9,403 nucleotides of DNA from the NCBI GenBank assembly GCA_038227745.1, contig JBBRPS010000391.1, forward strand, positions 1 to 9,403, in the 5' to 3' direction. The notes under the pieces are model-generated. The model had not been told where the DNA came from. It was given only the letters and a program-made list of their open reading frames with translations, and searched no databases. Shown here piece by piece: positions 5,054 to 9,403 of the stretch; the stretch's first letter is position 1, and the number at the start of each line of letters is the position of its first letter. The position numbers and the translations under genes were made by a program. Source of the stretch: DASPXY01 sp038227745 (GTDB taxonomy: Bacteria; Planctomycetota; Planctomycetia; Gemmatales; Gemmataceae).

Positions 5054-5308
5054 ATGAATACTCTTGCGAAGGCATTCGGGATAGCATTGATCGGCGTGTT
5101 CGGCGGGGTGTTCGGGGCGGCCGTCGGCACTTTCCTTGGCGTCATGGCGAACTTGTGGGCGTATGATCCCACGGTTCCAGGAGAGCTTCTCGTCGCGCAG
5201 CGGACGGGGGCGGTGCTCGGGGCGGCCCTGGCCATGGTCGTCGCCGTGGCAATCTACCTCCGTATGAAGAAGCACCTGCCCGGGGGCAAGGAGGCCGAGG
5301 GGCCGTGA
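5054..5308 (+). CDS. Small two-helix glycine-zipper membrane protein of unknown function
   Basis: The protein has 84 aa. A first hydrophobic helix spans about residues 8-34 (FGIALIGVFGGVFGAAVGTF, then LGVMANLW). Glycines at 17, 21, 25 and 29 form a GxxxGxxxGxxxG zipper. A polar loop with YDPTVPGE follows, then a second helix at about 50-69 (TGAVLGAALAMVVAVAIYLR) and a basic tail RMKKHLP. The positive tail suggests that the C-terminus stays in the cytoplasm, and since the loop between the helices is short the N-terminus would lie there too. ATG at 5054 is supported by AAGGA five bases upstream. It is convergent with the large haem protein and stands alone. Glycine zippers drive tight helix packing and oligomerisation, but no specific family could be recognised; a phage-holin-like or toxin-like role is conceivable but unsupported. 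Confidence 0.65.
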   Translation: MNTLAKAFGIALIGVFGGVFGAAVGTFLGVMANLWAYDPTVPGELLVAQRTGAVLGAALAMVVAVAIYLRMKKHLPGGKEAEGP

Positions 5309-5394
5309 CCGAACTGGGCAATTCCGCGCTTTGTCGGCAGAGGTAAACTCCGCCGTAGTCCTGTCCCTTTCCCCCGGGTTGGACTCAGCCTCGG
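5309..5394. other. Convergent intergenic gap
   Basis: This is an 86-bp gap between the stop codons of two convergent genes. No strong hairpin with a T tract is visible, so no terminator is called for either gene. Confidence 0.4.
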
Positions 5395-8300
5395 TCACCG
5401 GCCGTGCGTCTCCTTGAGGCTCGTCAGGAAAGAAATCAAATCGACGAACTCGTCTTCGGTGAGGCGCCGCTCCAGGCCATCGGGCATCGTGCTCACTGCT
5501 TGCCGCTGCAGCGCCTCGACGTCGGCCCTGGCGAGGACGTGCTTCTGCGCCTGGTTGTCCACGAGGGTGACGGACGTGTCGGTGTCGGCGACCTTGACGC
5601 CGCTGACGATCTTGCCGTTTTTCAGCACGGCGGCGACCGTCTCGAAGCTCGGCGCGACGGTGCGGCTCGGCTCCAGGATCGACTCGACGATGTACGCCTT
5701 GGCGAAGCGGCTGCCCAGGCCGGTCAGCTCGGGGCCGACGCGCTCGCCCTGGTCGCCGACGCGGTGGCACTTGACGCACTGGGACTTCTCGGCGTTGAGG
5801 AAGACCTCGCGGCCGCGCGCCGGGTTGCCGGCGCGGGTCAGGGCCGCCAGGGTGAGCCGCTCGTGGTCCGGCGTCGCCCCTTTGCGGCGGAAGCGGAGCT
5901 GCATCTCGGCCGCCCCCTTCGCCCCGGTGAGTTGCACGAGTACGCGGTTGCGTCCCTTCGTCAGCGCCGCCTCGAAGCGGTCGGGGTACGGCCCGGCCAC
6001 CCCCGGCCGGTCGCGCCGGTACACGACCTTGCCGTTCAGCCAGACGGTCGCCCGCCCCGAACCGGCGGTGAAGAATTCGACCCGTGCGGGTTCGGCGACG
6101 GCGATCTCGCTGTACCCGAGCCAGGCGCTGTCCGCGTCCTTCACCGGGCCGAAGCGGGCGCGCGCGTCGAGGCCCGCGGACAGGACGAGGCGCCAGCCCG
6201 CCGCGGCGCCTTTCCCGGTGGGGAGGGATTCGCCGCCGGCCAGCCTGGGGACGAGGGCGGCCGCGATCCGCACGTCCAGCGGCCCACGGACGTACCACCC
6301 CAGGACGGTGCCGCTGCTGCAATGGAGGTCGGCGAAGGCGCGCTCGACCTCCTGCCGCCGGCTCGCGACAAGGCCCTCCCGCGCGGCCCACCCCGCCAGG
6401 GCCCTGGCCACGGCGGCGAGGATCTCCGCGGAGGGGTTGCGCCGGCCCACTTCGATCACGGCGGAGACGTGCTCCGGCCCGCCCATCTCGCCGAGACACT
6501 CCAGTGCCGTCAGGACCGTTTCCCGGTCGGCGAGGGCGGCGACCACAACGGGGACTGCCTTCGGCACGCGAAGGCGCCGCAGTGCCTCCAAACACGACCG
6601 GCGGACCTCGGCATCGGGATCGCGGGCGCGCTTGAGGAGTTGCTCCGCCGCGGCGCGGACCGTGAGCTTTCCAGCCGCCTGCGCCGCGGCGCTGCGGACG
6701 CGCGGGTCGGAGTCGTCGAGGAGCTTGCGGATTGGCCCATCCGCCTCTGCGACTTTCAGGTTCGCCAGGGCTTCCAGGGCCGAGGCCCGCACCTGGGCGG
6801 AGGCGGAGGTCAGCTTGTGCAGGAGGAGCGGCGCGGCCGTGCGCGACTGCCGCCTCCCCAGCGCCCGCAGCAGTTCGGCGAGGACCGGGCCGTCCTCGAC
6901 CGCCTCCGCCGCGCCCAGAAGTCCGGCGCTGCCCGCGGCGTCCTGTCCCTGCGCGAAGAGGGAGACAGCGAGCAGCCGGTTGACCGTGGCCTGGTCTCGG
7001 TCGCGCAGGACGCGCTCGAAGTGCGGACGGCCCTCGGCGGCGGGGCGATCGCGCAGGGCGTTGAGGATGGCGGCCACGCCGTCCGCATCGCGTTCCTCTT
7101 GCAGCCACCGGGCGAGCGTCGGCACTTGCGCCGGGACCTTCTCGCGCAGCATGCGGCGCAGGACGTCACGCCGCACCGGCCGGTCTGCGTCCGCCAGGAC
7201 ACGGTCCAGCGCCTGCGCGATCATCTCGGTTCGCTCCCACGCGCGGCTGTGGGCCGGGCGCGGCGGCGGGCGGAAGCCCCAGTAGGTCCACGGGGCGGCC
7301 GGCTTCTTGTAGACGCGCGTCAGGGCGTCGGCGTACTCGCGGCGCCGGGACGAGTCTTTTCCCCGCCGCAGACGCTCGATCAAGCCATCGGCCACTTGCG
7401 TATCGTACCGGCCCGCGACGGTACGGAGGGCGATGGCCCGGAACGGTTCGCCGCCCGGCTCATCGAGGAGCTTCAGGACGGCCGGCCAGTTGCCGGCCTG
7501 GCGTAAGGTCCACTGGGCGGCGTGGGCGAGGGCGGCATCCGGCTGCTTCAGGTTGGCGCGCAGCCAGGCGGGGGCGTCGGACCAGCGCAGGCGTCCCAGG
7601 GCGAGGACCACTTCGAGCTGCACGCGCGGGTCGCGCCCGGCCAGCCCGGCGAAGCGCGCGGCGAGGGCCGCGTCTCCGGGACCGGCGTCGAGGCGTTCGC
7701 GCACGAAAACCGGGTCGGTGAGGTCGGCGAGGGCGCGGACGGCCTGCGCGCGCACGCGCGGATCGGGGTCGGCCTTCGCCAGGGAGAAAAGCCTCTCGAC
7801 TCCGGACGTGCCCTCGATGTGTGCGAGGATCCAGACGGCGTGCAGCCGCCCGCGGACGCCGAGCCGCTTCTCCTTCAGCGCCTCGACCACCGCGGCCAAC
7901 CCGTCGCGCCCGCCGCCTTCCAGGGTGTCCTGCACCCCGCAGCGCTCGTGGTAACTGTCCGAATCGAGCCGGGCCAGGGTGGCATCCCGGCCGACCGTTC
8001 CTTCCTTGCCCTTCGCGGGGGGAGTCGGGCGTTCGCCTCCTTTGTCGAGGTAGCGGACCTGGTAAATCCGTCCGCGGCCGCGGCGCGGACGCTGGCCGTC
8101 CGCCCAGTCCGCGATGAAGAGCGAGCCGTCGCGGCCGACGACGAGGTCCGTCGGCTTGAAGCCGTAAGGGTCGTTCGGGGCGCCGGCCGCGAAGTCAATC
8201 TCCTTGAGCGGCCCGAAGGAAGCGCCGCGGCGCTCCGGACGGTAGCGGACCACCGCCCGGCCCCACTCGCAGAAGAACAGGTTGCCGCGGTACTCGGCCG

Positions 8301-9210
8301 GGAACTGCCGTTCGAGGTAGCACACGCCGCCGGCCGAGGAGCCGAGGCCGAGGTCGGCCAGCGGCGGCACGGCCTCGTCCGGGCGCTCGTAATAGAGGTA
8401 CGGGTAACCGTGGTCGGCGCCGAAGAAGCTGTGGCAGACGCGCACCTTGTAGTCGCCGCCGTCGTTCTCGTTGTCGCGCACGAAGACGTTCAGCTCCGCG
8501 TCGAGGGCCACATCGTAGATGTTACGCAGGCCGGTGGCGAAGACGTGCAGGTCGCGGCCGTCGGGGCGGCAGCGCAGGATGCCGCCGCCTTCGAGCACCA
8601 GGCGGTCGCCCTCCGGCCGCGTCACGCTGCTGCCGCGGTCGCCCAGGGCCAGGTACAGCCAGCCGTCGTGGCCGGCGACGACGCCGTTGGCGTTGTGCAG
8701 GCGGATCTGGTCCTTCTCGGGCGGCAGGCCGAGTCCGGTCAAAAGGTCGCGGCGCTCGTCGGCCTTGCCGGTGCCCTTCGTGTCGCGCAGGGCCGTCAGG
8801 TAGGGCGCGTGCATGACGTAGACCGTGCCGCGGTGGTAGGCCAGTCCCTGGATCGAGTTGAACCCGGAGGCGAACACGGTCGCCCGGTCCGCGTGGCCGT
8901 CGCCGTCGGTGTCCTCGACGAGACGGATCTCGTCGCGGCGTTCGAGGCCGGTGCCGAGCCCCGTCATGTAATCGATGGCCACGAAGAGCGAGCGCGGTCG
9001 GGGGCCGAGGGCGATGACCGAGGGGTATTCGATCAACGGGTCGCAGGCGAACAGGGTGGCCTTGAAGCCGGCCGGCACCTGCAGCGGCGGGAAGCGCTTC
9101 TCGGTCTTCGGGCCGGCCGGCACCGCCTCGGGCCCCGAGCGGGAGAGCGGCGCCAGCAGCAACAGCCCGCAGGCCCCCAGGATGAATCCGCGGACAGGAA
9201 GGCGTTTCAT
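5395..9210 (-). CDS. Exported PVC-type dehydrogenase-like beta-propeller / HEAT-repeat / haem-binding protein
   Basis: The protein has 1271 aa. Residues 1-26 (MKRLPVRGFILGACGLLLLA) are a Sec signal peptide. Residues 35-385 form a sugar-dehydrogenase-like propeller of the planctomycete 'membrane-bound dehydrogenase' type: VPAGFKATLFACDPLIEYPS, an EDTDGDGHADRATVFASG calcium-like loop, LHNANGVV, TGLRNIYDVALD and FCEWGRAVVRY. HEAT-like helical repeats follow at about 405-950 (for example DSDPRVRSAAAQAAGKL). Next is a beta-sandwich-like region at about 960-1115 (ATVWLNGKVVYRRDRPG), and finally a cytochrome-c-like haem domain with CVKCH at 1145-1149 and a likely distal Met at 1242 (STMPDG). It probably acts outside the cytoplasmic membrane as a quinone- or cytochrome-linked oxidoreductase or carbohydrate-binding redox protein. 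The substrate is unknown. ATG at 9210 was chosen over an upstream in-frame start at 9360 because the signal peptide begins here. No clear Shine-Dalgarno is seen. Confidence 0.9.
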   Translation of the reverse strand: MKRLPVRGFILGACGLLLLAPLSRSGPEAVPAGPKTEKRFPPLQVPAGFKATLFACDPLIEYPSVIALGPRPRSLFVAIDYMTGLGTGLERRDEIRLVEDTDGDGHADRATVFASGFNSIQGLAYHRGTVYVMHAPYLTALRDTKGTGKADERRDLLTGLGLPPEKDQIRLHNANGVVAGHDGWLYLALGDRGSSVTRPEGDRLVLEGGGILRCRPDGRDLHVFATGLRNIYDVALDAELNVFVRDNENDGGDYKVRVCHSFFGADHGYPYLYYERPDEAVPPLADLGLGSSAGGVCYLERQFPAEYRGNLFFCEWGRAVVRYRPERRGASFGPLKEIDFAAGAPNDPYGFKPTDLVVGRDGSLFIADWADGQRPRRGRGRIYQVRYLDKGGERPTPPAKGKEGTVGRDATLARLDSDSYHERCGVQDTLEGGGRDGLAAVVEALKEKRLGVRGRLHAVWILAHIEGTSGVERLFSLAKADPDPRVRAQAVRALADLTDPVFVRERLDAGPGDAALAARFAGLAGRDPRVQLEVVLALGRLRWSDAPAWLRANLKQPDAALAHAAQWTLRQAGNWPAVLKLLDEPGGEPFRAIALRTVAGRYDTQVADGLIERLRRGKDSSRRREYADALTRVYKKPAAPWTYWGFRPPPRPAHSRAWERTEMIAQALDRVLADADRPVRRDVLRRMLREKVPAQVPTLARWLQEERDADGVAAILNALRDRPAAEGRPHFERVLRDRDQATVNRLLAVSLFAQGQDAAGSAGLLGAAEAVEDGPVLAELLRALGRRQSRTAAPLLLHKLTSASAQVRASALEALANLKVAEADGPIRKLLDDSDPRVRSAAAQAAGKLTVRAAAEQLLKRARDPDAEVRRSCLEALRRLRVPKAVPVVVAALADRETVLTALECLGEMGGPEHVSAVIEVGRRNPSAEILAAVARALAGWAAREGLVASRRQEVERAFADLHCSSGTVLGWYVRGPLDVRIAAALVPRLAGGESLPTGKGAAAGWRLVLSAGLDARARFGPVKDADSAWLGYSEIAVAEPARVEFFTAGSGRATVWLNGKVVYRRDRPGVAGPYPDRFEAALTKGRNRVLVQLTGAKGAAEMQLRFRRKGATPDHERLTLAALTRAGNPARGREVFLNAEKSQCVKCHRVGDQGERVGPELTGLGSRFAKAYIVESILEPSRTVAPSFETVAAVLKNGKIVSGVKVADTDTSVTLVDNQAQKHVLARADVEALQRQAVSTMPDGLERRLTEDEFVDLISFLTSLKETHGR

Positions 9211-9297
9211 GATGGCCCCGATACGAACTGGGCCCCGCGCCCGTCGGACAGGGCGGCGGCCTCGGTGGTGTGGCTTCGAGGAAGCAGGGCACGGACC

Positions 9298-9321
9298 AGT
9301 ATAGTCGGGGGGGGGTGTCGA
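9298..9321 (-). promoter_or_regulatory. Promoter-like hexamers separated by a C9 homopolymer, upstream of the haem protein gene
   Basis: On the minus strand TCGACA (9321-9316, 5/6 to TTGACA) is followed by nine C (9315-9307), GAC, and TATACT (9303-9298, 5/6 to TATAAT). The spacer is 12 bp, shorter than the 16-18 bp that sigma70 prefers. The -10-like element lies 87 bp before the ATG at 9210. Slippage in the C tract would change the spacer length. The planctomycete promoter consensus is poorly known, so the match may be chance. Confidence 0.35.
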
Positions 9322-9384
9322 GTGTGCCTGTTTTTTCCCGGTGTAGCAGCCGTTGGGCACGGCAAGCTTTTCAGGGGACTCGCG

Positions 9385-9403
9385 ATGGTCGCCCGGCGGC
9401 GTA
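9385..9403 (+). CDS. Possible start of a divergent gene leaving the window (weak)
   Basis: ATG at 9385 is preceded by AGGGG (9373-9377) at a suitable 7-nt distance and opens a frame reading MVARRR to the window edge. Only six codons are available, so this is no more than a plausible start of a gene divergent from the haem protein. Confidence 0.2.

Noticed and set aside
5404..7506. Very long plus-strand open frames (up to 700 codons) opposite the haem protein gene
   Set aside because: They are antisense shadows produced by the GC-rich codon use of the minus-strand gene, whose propeller, HEAT and CxxCH motifs are unmistakable. The antisense translations are low-complexity and resemble nothing.
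9211..9360. N-terminal extension of the haem protein by 50 residues from an in-frame start at 9360
   Set aside because: The extension is Arg/Pro-rich and would bury the clear signal peptide that begins at 9210. It also runs through the C9 tract and promoter-like hexamers.
1..9403. CRISPR array, tRNA, rRNA or attachment-site duplication
   Set aside because: No regularly spaced direct repeats, cloverleaf-like sequence or rRNA-like segment was found on either strand. The repeats present are inverted, not arrayed.

Overview
The window looks like planctomycete DNA, most likely from the Gemmataceae or a close relative. The reasons are the high GC content, the very large exported protein that joins a 'PVC-type' dehydrogenase-like beta-propeller to HEAT repeats and a C-terminal haem-binding domain, the WD40-repeat fragment, and the frequent GTG/TTG starts. 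The lineage is an inference from protein architecture, since no rRNA or marker gene is present.

Positions 1-404 are a rearrangement scar. A minus-strand WD40-repeat gene fragment runs into a 138-bp MITE-like element (96-233). This element has 14-bp terminal inverted repeats and a perfect 29-bp internal hairpin. On its other side is the 3' end of an unrelated plus-strand gene (225-404).

Positions 401-3749 hold a minus-strand cluster. It contains a small coiled-coil protein (3749-3423), a dynamin-like P-loop GTPase of 673 aa (3310-1289), and a protein of 269 aa with an HsdR_N-type PD-(D/E)xK nuclease signature (1283-474). The nuclease start lies 5 nt after the GTPase stop and its ribosome binding site sits inside the GTPase 3' end, so these two genes are almost certainly one operon. 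A solo HsdR_N-like nuclease coupled to a large dynamin-like GTPase suggests an anti-phage or genome-defence module. I do not recognise this pair as a named system, and it is the main candidate for something undescribed.

Positions 3750-4536 carry the divergent partner operon on the plus strand. A KOW plus ribbon-helix-helix protein (3887-4273) has a good sigma70-like promoter overlapped by a 7-bp inverted repeat that could be its operator. It is translationally coupled to a helix-turn-helix gene that is cut off at 4374. The cut falls exactly at a second, inverted copy of the 15-nt end motif of the 96-233 element. The 4.1-kb defence-like segment is therefore bracketed by inverted copies of the same transposon-end sequence.

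Positions 4389-5394 are mostly debris and small genes. They include the C-terminal part of a retropepsin-like aspartic protease (minus), truncated exactly where a 22-bp hairpin begins (4781-4828). A non-coding stretch follows, then a two-helix glycine-zipper membrane protein (5054-5308, plus).

Positions 5395-9210 are one minus-strand gene of 1271 aa for the exported beta-propeller/HEAT/haem-binding protein. This is ordinary planctomycete core-type content. Upstream of it a run of nine C (minus strand) lies between promoter-like hexamers, a possible phase-variable arrangement.
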